From an uncultured Prevotella sp. (GTDB lineage Bacteria > Bacteroidota > Bacteroidia > Bacteroidales > Bacteroidaceae): a stretch of 16,382 nt of DNA. A program made the position numbers and the translations under genes. The notes beneath the pieces were generated by a model, which saw nothing but the letters and a program-made list of their open reading frames with translations, did not search any database and was not told the origin of the DNA. Where the stretch lies: positions 1-16,382 of the forward strand of contig CAKQEI010000058.1 of the NCBI GenBank assembly GCA_934230115.1, written 5' to 3'. This document shows, piece after piece, positions 1 through 7,834 of the stretch. Each line of letters begins with the position of its first letter. Position 1 is the first letter of the stretch.

Positions 1-1707
1 TTGCTTTCATGTAATGACGACGACCCTACACCAGTGGATAAATTCGAGCCTATGGAGTCGGACGGCAAGTACGTAGGTCAGGCAGTAGGCAACTTCTCAA
101 AGGAGGAATGGTATCCAGGCGGCGAGCTTGGCACCACCGACAATGTAACTTCTGGTTGCTATGAGGATGAGGCTCCAGCTGTAACTGAGCAGGGACTTAT
201 CGACAACTTTAATGCAGGCGAGAAGTTCTTCGAGCGTCAGTTCACTTCTGCAGCGTCAGGCTTTGGCGGTCTTGGTCCTGCTTCAGTACGCCGTTCTTGT
301 CTCGATTGCCATCCTAACTACGGTCATGGCAGACGTATGGACTCCTACACCACACAGTATGGCAACGGCAATGGTTATCTGCTTGCCGTTTATCATCCTA
401 CTGATGGAGCCAACAGCAACGATGGAGGATATGTGGCAGAGGTGACAGGTATGCCTCAGACACAGGCAACCGAGCCTTTCAAGGCTCCTATCGACGAAAG
501 TCAAGTTAATCTCCAATGGCATGAGGTAACAGCTATGGAAAGCGGACTGCCAATGCAGTTCCCCGATGGCGAGAAGTATTCGCTCATCTATCCAGAGATA
601 ACAATCCCTCGCTCTGCTTTCCGCACAAGTCCTAATCCATACGATACAGGCAACAAGGCTGTGGCCGTGCGTATGGAGTCGACTATCGGCGTGATGGGTA
701 CTGGTCTGCTCGATGCCATCACCGAGGACGACCTCAAGGCTCAGTATGCCTCTACTGCCAATTATTATAAGAATGTTGCAAAGGTGGCTGATGTGAGCGA
801 ATACGTGAATCCCAACTTTTGGGATGCCAATGCCAACGACTTCGCCAACGGCGCATGGTATACAGCAACAATAGGTGCTGGTAAGTATGCCAATGGCGAG
901 GAAGGCAAGAAGATGGTTAAGCGTTTCACCTATGCCTTGACACGTGCCACACTTCAGGACGGACCTGGAGCCAATGCCATCTGGAACATCACCAACGTGA
1001 CACGTCCCGACCGTCCGAAGCTTTATACCACTAATGCGTGGGCTGCAGCAATGGCTGCCGACAAGGAGGTGATAGAGAAGATAAAGAAAGACCCAACATC
1101 GCCGTTTTGGGCAAGTACCGACGACGAGATAGCTACAAAGGTTGAAAATCTGCTTAAGCCGAGTACTAATCAGTTTGACAACGAGTGGCACAACTTCAAG
1201 CCTGAGATGTCGGCTGACAAGTTCTACGACTTTATGGTTTGGCATCGTGGTTTGGCTATTCCACGTGCACGTAACCTCAACGACGCTCGTGTGCAGCAGG
1301 GCAAGAAGGTATTCAATGAGATTGGTTGCGCCAGCTGCCATCGTCCGTCATGGAAGACAGGTTCTGACAATTACTGGACTCCAAACATGATTGCCGACAA
1401 GAAGTTGCCGCGCTATGCCAACCAGACCATCTATCCTTACTCAGACATGATGCAGCACAAGCTCTATATGATCAACGACATCCATGGTTCATGGTGCCGC
1501 ACAACTCCATTGTGGGGTAGAGGACTTGCAGGTGTGAATGGCTCCGGTACAGAGCGTCTGCACGACTGCCGCGCACGCAATGAGGTTGAGGCTATCATGT
1601 GGCACGCTTACTCAAAGAACTCACATGCCTACAACTCGGCTTTGAAGTTCTATAATCTGAGCAAGAGCGACCGCGATGCTGTGGTAATGTTCCTGCGTTC
1701 TATCTAA
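1..1707 (+). CDS. Di-heme oxidoreductase (DHOR/DUF1111 family) lipoprotein, 5' partial
   Basis: Putative c-type di-heme redox enzyme, related to the MauG/cytochrome c peroxidase-like DHOR group (formerly 'thiol oxidoreductase', DUF1111). Two heme-attachment motifs are visible: CLDCH at residues 100-104 and CASCH at 443-447. The C-terminal part has the family hallmarks TPLWGRG and LHDCRARNEVEAIMWH, then a closing SKSDRDAVVMFLRSI. The reading frame is open from base 1 and begins with LLSC, a lipobox, so the window starts inside the signal peptide and only about 15-20 residues should be missing. The Cys is followed by Asn-Asp-Asp-Asp, which resembles the Bacteroidota surface-lipoprotein export signal. 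Cell-surface or outer-membrane anchoring is therefore inferred. The physiological substrate is unknown; in this phylum such genes often lie near imelysin-like iron proteins, but that region is outside the window. Family assignment is secure, function is not. Confidence 0.88.
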   Translation: MLSCNDDDPTPVDKFEPMESDGKYVGQAVGNFSKEEWYPGGELGTTDNVTSGCYEDEAPAVTEQGLIDNFNAGEKFFERQFTSAASGFGGLGPASVRRSCLDCHPNYGHGRRMDSYTTQYGNGNGYLLAVYHPTDGANSNDGGYVAEVTGMPQTQATEPFKAPIDESQVNLQWHEVTAMESGLPMQFPDGEKYSLIYPEITIPRSAFRTSPNPYDTGNKAVAVRMESTIGVMGTGLLDAITEDDLKAQYASTANYYKNVAKVADVSEYVNPNFWDANANDFANGAWYTATIGAGKYANGEEGKKMVKRFTYALTRATLQDGPGANAIWNITNVTRPDRPKLYTTNAWAAAMAADKEVIEKIKKDPTSPFWASTDDEIATKVENLLKPSTNQFDNEWHNFKPEMSADKFYDFMVWHRGLAIPRARNLNDARVQQGKKVFNEIGCASCHRPSWKTGSDNYWTPNMIADKKLPRYANQTIYPYSDMMQHKLYMINDIHGSWCRTTPLWGRGLAGVNGSGTERLHDCRARNEVEAIMWHAYSKNSHAYNSALKFYNLSKSDRDAVVMFLRSI

Positions 1708-1708
1708 A

Positions 1709-1769
1709 AAATAACGTCGATTACACTATAAATAATTAATGACAATTATACGTGTAATCGACGTTATTT
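1709..1769. terminator. Bidirectional intrinsic terminator between the di-heme gene and uvrA
   Basis: A perfect 18-bp inverted repeat: the left arm at 1709-1726 pairs with the right arm at 1752-1769. The loop region is about 25 nt of A/T-rich sequence. A T-rich run follows on the plus side (1767-1778). The minus strand also carries a T run just past the stem (complement of 1706-1711). The two flanking genes converge here, so the hairpin can stop both. Confidence 0.85.
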
Positions 1770-1775
1770 GTTTTT

Positions 1776-1817
1776 GTTCATCCTTCGGGATCCGTTCGGG
1801 ATTCCTTCGGGATGAAC
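1776..1817 (+). terminator. Second hairpin element with three TTCG mini-hairpins
   Basis: An outer perfect 8-bp inverted repeat (1776-1783 with 1810-1817) encloses three near-identical 10-11 bp units at 1781-1790, 1791-1801 and 1803-1812. Each unit is TCC-(G)TTCG-GGA and can form its own small hairpin; the first and third give the very stable C(UUCG)G tetraloop when transcribed on the plus strand. A T-rich run begins directly after (1818-1830). This looks like a second plus-strand terminator, or a small repeated intergenic element doing that job. Confidence 0.6.
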
Positions 1818-1823
1818 TTCTTT

Positions 1824-4667
1824 TTATTTTTTGTTTTCTTCCAACTCCATTTTTAGGAATTTCGGCGTATATCCCTCCTTGTATTCCGCCACGTCCTCAG
1901 GTGTTCCAGCAATAAGCAAGCGTCCTCCGCCACGTCCTCCTTCCGGACCAATATCGATGATATGGTCGGCAAGTTTTATTACATCGAGGTTGTGCTCGAT
2001 AATTATTACCGTGTTGCCACGGTCGACAAGTTTCTGTAGCACGTCCATGAGAATGCGTATATCCTCGAAGTGCAGACCTGTTGTTGGCTCGTCAAGAATG
2101 TATAGAGTCTTGCCTGTGTCGCGTTTGCTAAGTTCTGTAGCAAGTTTCACACGCTGACTTTCGCCGCCTGACAACGTAGTGGATGGTTGTCCGAGCTTTA
2201 TATAACCCAAGCCAACGTCCTGGATGGTCTTTATCTTCTGCAATATAGCAGGTACATTCTCGAAGAATTCCACCGCCTGGTTGATGGTCATGTCAAGCAC
2301 GTCGGCAATGCTCTTGCCTTTATAGCGCACCTCAAGAGTCTCGCGGTTGTAGCGTTTGCCATGACACACCTCACAAGGCACCATAACATCGGGCAGGAAG
2401 TTCATCTCGATAGTCTTGTAGCCGTTGCCCTTGCATGTCTCACAGCGTCCACCCTTCACATTGAATGAGAAACGTCCCGGTTTGTAGCCACGTATCTTCG
2501 CTTCGGGCAAGGCCACGAAGAGAGAGCGTATATCCGAGAACACGCCTGTGTATGTGGCAGGATTAGAGCGTGGAGTGCGACCAAGTGGCGACTGGTCCAC
2601 ATTCACCACCTTATCTATATATTCCAATCCCTCCACCGAGTCATAGGGCATGGGCTTCTTGAGCGAGCGGTAGAAATGCTGTGAGAGAATAGGCTGTAGA
2701 GTTTCGTTGACGAGCGTAGACTTGCCCGAACCACTCACGCCAGTAACCACGATAAGTTCGCCAAGCGGAAACGACACATCAACATTCTTGAGGTTGTTGC
2801 CATGTGCGCCGTAGATAGTTATAGCATGACCGTTACCCTTGCGTCGCTCCGTAGGCACGGCAATCTCTCGCACACCGTTAAGATAGTCGGATGTTATGGT
2901 GTGCTCTTTAAGCATCTGCTGTGGAGTTCCTTGGAACACAACCTCTCCACCGTGCATACCAGCCTTAGGGCCAATGTCGATAATCCAGTCGGCTGCAAGC
3001 ATCATGTCTTTGTCGTGCTCCACTACCACAACTGTGTTGCCAAGGTCGCGCAGCTCCTTTAGAGAATGTATGAGTCGCTCGTTGTCGCGTTGGTGCAGAC
3101 CGATACTTGGCTCGTCGAGGATGTAGAGTACATTCACGAGTTGTGAGCCAATCTGTGTGGCAAGTCGTATGCGTTGGCTCTCGCCACCAGAAAGTGTAGC
3201 CGATTGGCGGTTGAGCGACAGATAGTCGAGCCCCACATCAAGCAGGAAGTTCAGTCGGGTGCGTATCTCCTTTAGAATCTCTGTGGCTATAGCGTGTTGC
3301 TTCTCGTCGAGATGCTGTTCTGCCTCGTCAAGCCAATCGCGCAGTTGTGAGATGTCCATCGAAGCCACTTCGGATATGTTCTTGTCCCAAATGCGATATG
3401 CGAGTGACTCACGCGATAGGCGCAGTCCGTGGCATTCCGGACACTCGCAAGTGGCAAGAAATTGGTCAGCCCATTTCTGTCCGTTTGCAGAGTCGTCGTT
3501 CTCTATAACCGTGCGCAGATATTTTATCACACCGTCAAACGTAGAGAAAAGGTCGCTCGATGTGTGTATAAGTTCCTTTTCGATGCGTATTTTCTCAAGC
3601 GAGCCATACATTATCTCGTTAAGGGTTTCTTGGGGAATTTCCTTCACAGGAGTCTTCAAAGTGCATCCCTCTTTTTCGAGAATGACGGCAATCTGCCAGA
3701 AAATCATTTGGTTCTTGTATTTGCCTAAAGGCACGATAGCCCCCTCGTGAATCGATAGGGAATCGTCGGGGATGACCTTCTTAAGGTCAATCTCGTTGAC
3801 GTAGCCCAAACCCTTGCATCGAGGGCAAGCACCTTCGGGCGAGTTGAACGAGAATATGTTTGGAGCAGGGTCGCGATAGCTTATGCCAGTTGTGGGGCAC
3901 ATGAGTCGCTTTGAGAAGCTTTTGGTCTCGCCAGAGTCCTTGTCAAGAATCATCACAATGCCGTCGCCCATGTGCATGGCTGTGGATATAGTCTTTCGCA
4001 GACGGTCGTCGAAACCATCTCGCATCTGCATCTTGTCCACCACAACCTCAATATTATGGTTCTTGTAGCGGTCGACTTTCATCTCGGGTTTTAGATCGGC
4101 TATCTCCCCGTCGACACGGGCATACAGGTAGCCTTTGCGTCGCAGACTCTCAAAGAGTTCGCGATAATGTCCCTTGCGCTGTCTTACGAGAGGCGCGAGT
4201 ATATAAATGCGGTGTCCCGAATAGTCGGCATTAATCATCTGTATGATGCGTTCCTCGGTGTATTTCACCATAGGTTCGCCCGTGTTGTAGCTGTAGGCAG
4301 TTCCGGCACGTGCATATAGCAGACGCAGATAGTCGTAAATCTCGGTTGTTGTGCCCACAGTAGAGCGTGGGTTCTTGTTGGTAGTCTTCTGTTCTATTGA
4401 TATTACTGGGCTTAGACCTGTAATTTTGTCAACGTCGGGTCGCTCCATGCCCCCCAGGAAGTTGCGTGCGTAGGCAGAGAAAGTCTCGATATATCGGCGT
4501 TGTCCCTCGGCGTATATAGTGTCGAAGGCAAGCGACGACTTGCCCGAACCGCTAAGGCCTGTAATGACGGTAAGCGTTCCGCGCGGTATCTCCACGTCAA
4601 TGTTCTTGAGGTTGTGTACACGTGCTCCCCACACATTAATCTTGCCCTCTTCTGTATTTATGCTCAT
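1824..4667 (-). CDS. uvrA: Excinuclease ABC subunit A (UvrA)
   Basis: DNA-damage recognition ATPase of nucleotide excision repair; it acts as a dimer in the cytoplasm, scans DNA and loads UvrB. Length is 947 residues, normal for the family. Both ABC ATPase modules are intact. The first has Walker [10 protein letters not shown] (37-45), signature [14 protein letters not shown] and Walker B region [12 protein letters not shown]. The second has Walker [10 protein letters not shown] (about 642-650), signature [14 protein letters not shown] and [11 protein letters not shown]. The C-terminal zinc module (CETC...CEVC) is complete. The N-terminal zinc module has CPTT at 257-260 instead of the usual CxxC, followed by a normal CPRC pair. 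The start at 4667 gives [23 protein letters not shown], aligning with the usual N-terminus. The gene lies 43 bp downstream of a T9SS-type secreted protein gene on the same strand, with no visible promoter in the gap, so co-transcription is likely. Confidence 0.97.
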   Translation of the reverse strand: MSINTEEGKINVWGARVHNLKNIDVEIPRGTLTVITGLSGSGKSSLAFDTIYAEGQRRYIETFSAYARNFLGGMERPDVDKITGLSPVISIEQKTTNKNPRSTVGTTTEIYDYLRLLYARAGTAYSYNTGEPMVKYTEERIIQMINADYSGHRIYILAPLVRQRKGHYRELFESLRRKGYLYARVDGEIADLKPEMKVDRYKNHNIEVVVDKMQMRDGFDDRLRKTISTAMHMGDGIVMILDKDSGETKSFSKRLMCPTTGISYRDPAPNIFSFNSPEGACPRCKGLGYVNEIDLKKVIPDDSLSIHEGAIVPLGKYKNQMIFWQIAVILEKEGCTLKTPVKEIPQETLNEIMYGSLEKIRIEKELIHTSSDLFSTFDGVIKYLRTVIENDDSANGQKWADQFLATCECPECHGLRLSRESLAYRIWDKNISEVASMDISQLRDWLDEAEQHLDEKQHAIATEILKEIRTRLNFLLDVGLDYLSLNRQSATLSGGESQRIRLATQIGSQLVNVLYILDEPSIGLHQRDNERLIHSLKELRDLGNTVVVVEHDKDMMLAADWIIDIGPKAGMHGGEVVFQGTPQQMLKEHTITSDYLNGVREIAVPTERRKGNGHAITIYGAHGNNLKNVDVSFPLGELIVVTGVSGSGKSTLVNETLQPILSQHFYRSLKKPMPYDSVEGLEYIDKVVNVDQSPLGRTPRSNPATYTGVFSDIRSLFVALPEAKIRGYKPGRFSFNVKGGRCETCKGNGYKTIEMNFLPDVMVPCEVCHGKRYNRETLEVRYKGKSIADVLDMTINQAVEFFENVPAILQKIKTIQDVGLGYIKLGQPSTTLSGGESQRVKLATELSKRDTGKTLYILDEPTTGLHFEDIRILMDVLQKLVDRGNTVIIIEHNLDVIKLADHIIDIGPEGGRGGGRLLIAGTPEDVAEYKEGYTPKFLKMELEENKK

Positions 4668-4710
4668 GAGATTTTGATTGAGTTCATTTTATAAGTAACA
4701 TTGTCGTTTA

Positions 4711-5424
4711 TCAGATGTCGCCTGTGCTGCCCGACGTCTCGGTATATCCACGCAACAGGTTCACGTCCTTACGTATGGTGTATTTTCGTCCGTCGGCTCC
4801 TTTTGCATTTACAAGCACAAAGTAGACACCCTGTTTCACATCCTTGCCATTGTGTTTGCCGTCCCATCCCCCGGCGGGGTCGTCCCATTCGTATAGTTTC
4901 TGTCCCCATCTGTTGAATATGTAGGCATGAAACTCCACAATGCTTTGGTATCCGTCTTTGGCTTTGTAGACATCGTTGATGCCGTCGCCATTGGGCGAGA
5001 AAGCGTTAGGAAACTCAAGTCGGCTTTCGGAAATCGACACAGAGATAGGTTGCGAGCCAGCCCAATAGTCTTCTGTGTAGGCCACGGTATCTGTGCCGTT
5101 CACGAAGGTGGCATAGAGCACAATGGTAGTTGTTCCGGCTTCGGTGAAAGTGTATTCCGTGTCCTCGTCGTAGCGTATAAGATAAGGTGAGGATGCGCCT
5201 TCCTTTGTGAATCGCCACTCATAGTGGGCTGTATACACTCCAACGTTGGCAACGTTGGCATTAAATCGCACGGTGAGAGGGGCCGAGCCAGAATAGCTCG
5301 TGCTTATCTCCTCGCCTTCAGGAGTGATGAAGGTGGCTTGCGGGTCGATAGTGGGCACTTCGTCGGCGTAGGCACGTATGGCGAAACCCAGGATTAAAAG
5401 TAGGAATAATCTGATGTGATTCAT
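4711..5424 (-). CDS. Small secreted protein: PKD/Ig-like domain plus T9SS type B (gliding-motility-associated, CHU_C) C-terminal domain
   Basis: 237 residues. It has a signal peptide (MNHIRLFLLLILGFAIRAYA, cleaved near residue 20), then a PKD/Ig-like beta domain (about 27-124, containing GSAPLTVRF). A CHU_C/type B sorting domain follows (about 136-226), with the hallmark FPNAFSPNGDGIND near 139-151 and the NRWGQKLYEW and WDGKHNGKDVKQGVYFV blocks. It should be exported by Sec and then through the type IX secretion system to the surface or medium. The frame is open upstream to a TTG at 5496, but that would bury the signal peptide, so the ATG at 5424 was chosen. It has no enzymatic domain; an adhesive or structural role is only a guess. 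The 43-bp gap to uvrA suggests an operon. The 11-residue tail after the sorting domain (YTETSGSTGDI) is unusual, because such domains commonly end near the last beta strand. Confidence 0.88.
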   Translation of the reverse strand: MNHIRLFLLLILGFAIRAYADEVPTIDPQATFITPEGEEISTSYSGSAPLTVRFNANVANVGVYTAHYEWRFTKEGASSPYLIRYDEDTEYTFTEAGTTTIVLYATFVNGTDTVAYTEDYWAGSQPISVSISESRLEFPNAFSPNGDGINDVYKAKDGYQSIVEFHAYIFNRWGQKLYEWDDPAGGWDGKHNGKDVKQGVYFVLVNAKGADGRKYTIRKDVNLLRGYTETSGSTGDI

Positions 5425-5429
5425 ACGTG

Positions 5430-5460
5430 CAAAGTTAAATAATATCTCCCATATCACAAA
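5430..5460 (-). promoter_or_regulatory. Bacteroidota sigma-ABfr-type promoter for the CHU_C-domain gene and uvrA
   Basis: On the minus strand a TTTG -33 element (5460-5457) is followed after 19 nt by TAACTTTG (5437-5430), matching the consensus TTTG-N19-21-TAnnTTTG. The ATG begins only 5 nt after the -7 element, so the message is predicted to be leaderless or nearly so. Confidence 0.7.
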
Positions 5461-5523
5461 ACCCAATGAGCGATTAATAACTTTATTTATAGTCAAAGAT
5501 TTCTCAGTACAACTTATTTTATG

Positions 5524-5531
5524 TACTTTTG
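5524..5531 (+). promoter_or_regulatory. -7 promoter element for the LysM-domain gene
   Basis: TACTTTTG matches TAnnTTTG, 38 nt before the ATG at 5570. No good TTTG -33 element is seen at the expected distance. The leader is A-rich with no Shine-Dalgarno sequence, which is usual for Bacteroidota. Confidence 0.5.
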
Positions 5532-5569
5532 CAGCTCAGAAAACCAATATAAACTAAAAATAGTAAGAT

Positions 5570-6940
5570 ATGAAACGCTATGTTAGACTCTTCCTGTGCC
5601 TGTGTGCTATGATGATAGCCACAGCTGCCGTAGGCCAAACAGCCAAGTATCAGGATTTGTACAAAGTGAAGAAAAAGGATACCATCTATGGTATTGCCAA
5701 GAAATACAACATTTCAATAGATGAACTGCTGCGTGCCAACCCCGTCATGCAAAAGCCCGACTACACTCTTAAGAAGGGCGACCAGCTCATCATTCCAGCT
5801 CCAGAAGAGCAGCAAGCTGTCAAGCCGGCTCCAACTGTGGCCGCCTCTGCAGCCAAGACCCCTGCCAAGGCGAAGACCGAGGCTGGAGGCACGGTGCGCA
5901 TAGGCGTGATGTTGCCATTGCACAATGCCGATGGCGACGGTCAGCGCATGATAGAGTTCTATCGTGGTGTGCTTATGGCTTGTGACAGCCTTAAGGCACA
6001 GGGCATTAGCACAAGTGTGCACGCATGGGATGTGCCTATCGACGCAAATGTTCAGACAACTCTTGCCGACGACAATGCCAAGAATTGCGACTTGATATTC
6101 GGTCCGCTCTACACCAAACAGGTGAAACAGATGGGTGACTTCTGCCGTCGCAACGATATCAAGCTTGTCATTCCGTTCTCGATAAGCGGCAACGATGTGA
6201 CTACAAACGACCATATCTATCAAGTGTACCAGACACCACAGCAGCAGACCGACGCTGCCGTGAATGCCTTTGTAGAGCGATTTAAGGGTGCTCATGTAGT
6301 AATTGTCGACTGCAACGACACTACGAGCAACAAGGGCATTTTCACCTCTGCCTTGCGCAAGAGGCTGGAGGCTGTGGGCATAGGATACAGCATCACAAAT
6401 CTTAAGTCGTCGGAGGCTATGTTTGCCAAGGCGTTTATCCCTACCAAGCAGAATGTGGTGGTGCTCAACACAGGTCGTTCGCCTGAGCTGAACGTTACGT
6501 TTGCCAAGCTCAACGGATTGAGAGCCACCAATCCCAAGGTACGTATCTCGATGTTCGGCTATACGGAGTGGCTGATGTATACCAAGGTGTATCTCGACTA
6601 CTACCACGTCTACGATGCCTATATCCCCACATCGTTCTATTATAATCCGCTTGCTTCGAAGACAGCCAACTTGGAGCGTTCCTATCGCCGCTGGTTTAAG
6701 TCGGACATGCGGCAGGCTTTGCCTCGTTTCGCCATAACAGGCTACGACCAGGCACAGTTCTTTATCCGAGGACTGCATAAGTATGGCAGCAAGTTTGTAG
6801 GCACCAAGCAGCAGAGCACCTATGTGCCATTGCAGACACCTCTGAAGTTCCATTATGTGCAGGGCGGAGGTATGCAGAACGGAGCTTTCTTGCTTGTGCA
6901 CTATAAGACAAACCATACGATGGAGTCGATAACGTATTAA
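5570..6940 (+). CDS. Secreted LysM domain plus type I periplasmic-binding-protein-like (LivJ/receptor-ligand fold) protein
   Basis: 456 residues. A signal peptide (about 1-22, ending AAVGQ) is followed by one LysM domain at about 30-77 (YKVKKKDTIYGIAKKYNISI, then a closing KKGDQLIIP), which binds peptidoglycan. An Ala/Pro/Lys-rich linker runs from about 80 to 106, then a PBP1-fold domain from about 108 to the end (starts VRIGVMLPLHNADG, typical of LivJ-like receptors). There is no lipobox, so the protein is probably periplasmic and tethered to the cell wall through LysM. No ABC permease or ATPase genes are nearby, so classical transport is doubtful. A sensor or scaffold role is possible, as with LpoA-like folds, but that is inference. 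It lies 13 bp upstream of an outer-membrane barrel gene on the same strand, suggesting an operon and possibly a linked envelope function. Confidence 0.85.
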   Translation: MKRYVRLFLCLCAMMIATAAVGQTAKYQDLYKVKKKDTIYGIAKKYNISIDELLRANPVMQKPDYTLKKGDQLIIPAPEEQQAVKPAPTVAASAAKTPAKAKTEAGGTVRIGVMLPLHNADGDGQRMIEFYRGVLMACDSLKAQGISTSVHAWDVPIDANVQTTLADDNAKNCDLIFGPLYTKQVKQMGDFCRRNDIKLVIPFSISGNDVTTNDHIYQVYQTPQQQTDAAVNAFVERFKGAHVVIVDCNDTTSNKGIFTSALRKRLEAVGIGYSITNLKSSEAMFAKAFIPTKQNVVVLNTGRSPELNVTFAKLNGLRATNPKVRISMFGYTEWLMYTKVYLDYYHVYDAYIPTSFYYNPLASKTANLERSYRRWFKSDMRQALPRFAITGYDQAQFFIRGLHKYGSKFVGTKQQSTYVPLQTPLKFHYVQGGGMQNGAFLLVHYKTNHTMESITY

Positions 6941-6953
6941 TCATTAATATATT

Positions 6954-7709
6954 ATGTTTTCAACATCAAGAACCAAAGTTGTTGTCTTGGTCGCCGTTTT
7001 TATGATGGCGGCAACGGCTGTTCGCGCCCAAATCGGCGACCATCGCAACGACCTCTCTATAGGATTCAACGGCGGATATGTGTTCAGTAGTGTCGGCTTC
7101 ACGCCTAAGGTGACACAGAGTAGCCACCCAGGCATTACCTTCGGACTGTCAATGCGCTATACATGCGAGAAGTATTTCAACACCATCTGTTCCATCTCTG
7201 CGGAGCTTAACTATGCCCGCATAGGATGGAAAGAGAGCATTCTCACAGCCAACGACCAGCCTGTAATAAATGCCGCTACCGGACTTGCTGAGGCTTACCA
7301 ACGCGACATCGACTATATACAGCTACCCGTTTTTGCCCATTTGGCATGGGGTAGGGAGAAGAAGGGCGTGCAGTTCTTTTTCAAGGCAGGTCCGCAGTTT
7401 GGCTATATGCTCAGGGAATCTACCAAGACCAACTTCAACTTTGCCGACCGCACCACCACCGACCGCTCCAATCAGACATGCGCACAGGACACAATGTCTG
7501 TGGAGAACAAGTTTGACTATGGCATTGCGGCAGGTCTTGGTATGGAATATAGTGTGCCAAAGGTGGGGCATTTCCTGCTTGAGGGACGCTACTACTATGG
7601 TTTGGGAAATATCTACGGCGACAGTAAGCGCGACTATTTCGCAAAGTCAAATCATTCAAACATTGTAATAAAACTGACATATTTGTTTGATATAATGCGC
7701 AGTAAGTAA
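6954..7709 (+). CDS. PorT-family outer membrane beta-barrel protein
   Basis: 251 residues. A signal peptide (about 1-25, ending TAVRAQ) is followed by a small barrel with alternating aromatic/hydrophobic strands (for example LSIGFNGGYVFSSVGF, FFFKAGPQFGYML, IAAGLGMEYS, HFLLEGRYYYGLGNIYGD). This pattern, and the closing strand NIVIKLTYLFDIM, fit the OMP_b-brl_2 (PF13568) or 'PorT family' group of Bacteroidota. PorT itself is a T9SS accessory protein, but family membership does not prove this is PorT; many paralogues exist. The gene is 13 bp behind the LysM fusion gene with no promoter element between, so the two are probably co-expressed. The region after the stop (7710-7746) has only weak dyad symmetry and no convincing terminator. 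Confidence 0.8.
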   Translation: MFSTSRTKVVVLVAVFMMAATAVRAQIGDHRNDLSIGFNGGYVFSSVGFTPKVTQSSHPGITFGLSMRYTCEKYFNTICSISAELNYARIGWKESILTANDQPVINAATGLAEAYQRDIDYIQLPVFAHLAWGREKKGVQFFFKAGPQFGYMLRESTKTNFNFADRTTTDRSNQTCAQDTMSVENKFDYGIAAGLGMEYSVPKVGHFLLEGRYYYGLGNIYGDSKRDYFAKSNHSNIVIKLTYLFDIMRSK

Positions 7710-7746
7710 TTTTCAATTGCCAATAAAACCGAAAACAGACATTTTG

Positions 7747-7778
7747 TTTGGTAATTTGGATAATTGTTCTTAATTTTG
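7747..7778 (+). promoter_or_regulatory. Bacteroidota-type promoter for the peptide transporter
   Basis: A TTTG -33 element (7747-7750) is separated by 20 nt from TAATTTTG (7771-7778), a very good match to TTTG-N19-21-TAnnTTTG. It predicts a leader of about 50 nt before the ATG at 7835. Confidence 0.75.
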
Positions 7779-7834
7779 TAGCCTAAAACAAGCCACATTA
7801 TTTAATAACAAACAATAATCAATTAACAAGTTTT

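Noticed and set aside
283..1341. A long open frame on the minus strand opposite the di-heme gene (352 codons)
   Set aside because: The plus strand carries a convincing heme protein with CxxCH motifs. The minus-strand product is Cys/His/Ile-rich low-complexity sequence with no recognisable domain, typical of an antisense shadow.
5240..5258. Tandem CAACGTTGG palindromic copies
   Set aside because: They are coding repeats giving Ala-Asn-Val-Ala-Asn-Val inside the PKD domain, so a protein-level explanation is enough.
5425..5496. An N-terminal extension of the CHU_C-domain protein from a TTG at 5496
   Set aside because: It would start upstream of the promoter and place 24 residues before the signal peptide; the ATG at 5424 is much better.
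5714..6916. A 400-codon open frame on the minus strand opposite the LysM-PBP gene
   Set aside because: Its translation has no domain or signal and is the reverse of a well-supported LysM/PBP gene; composition alone explains the open frame.
7710..7746. A terminator after the PorT-like gene
   Set aside because: Only weak, interrupted complementarity (ACCGAAAACA against TTTGTTTGGT) and no proper T run tied to it.
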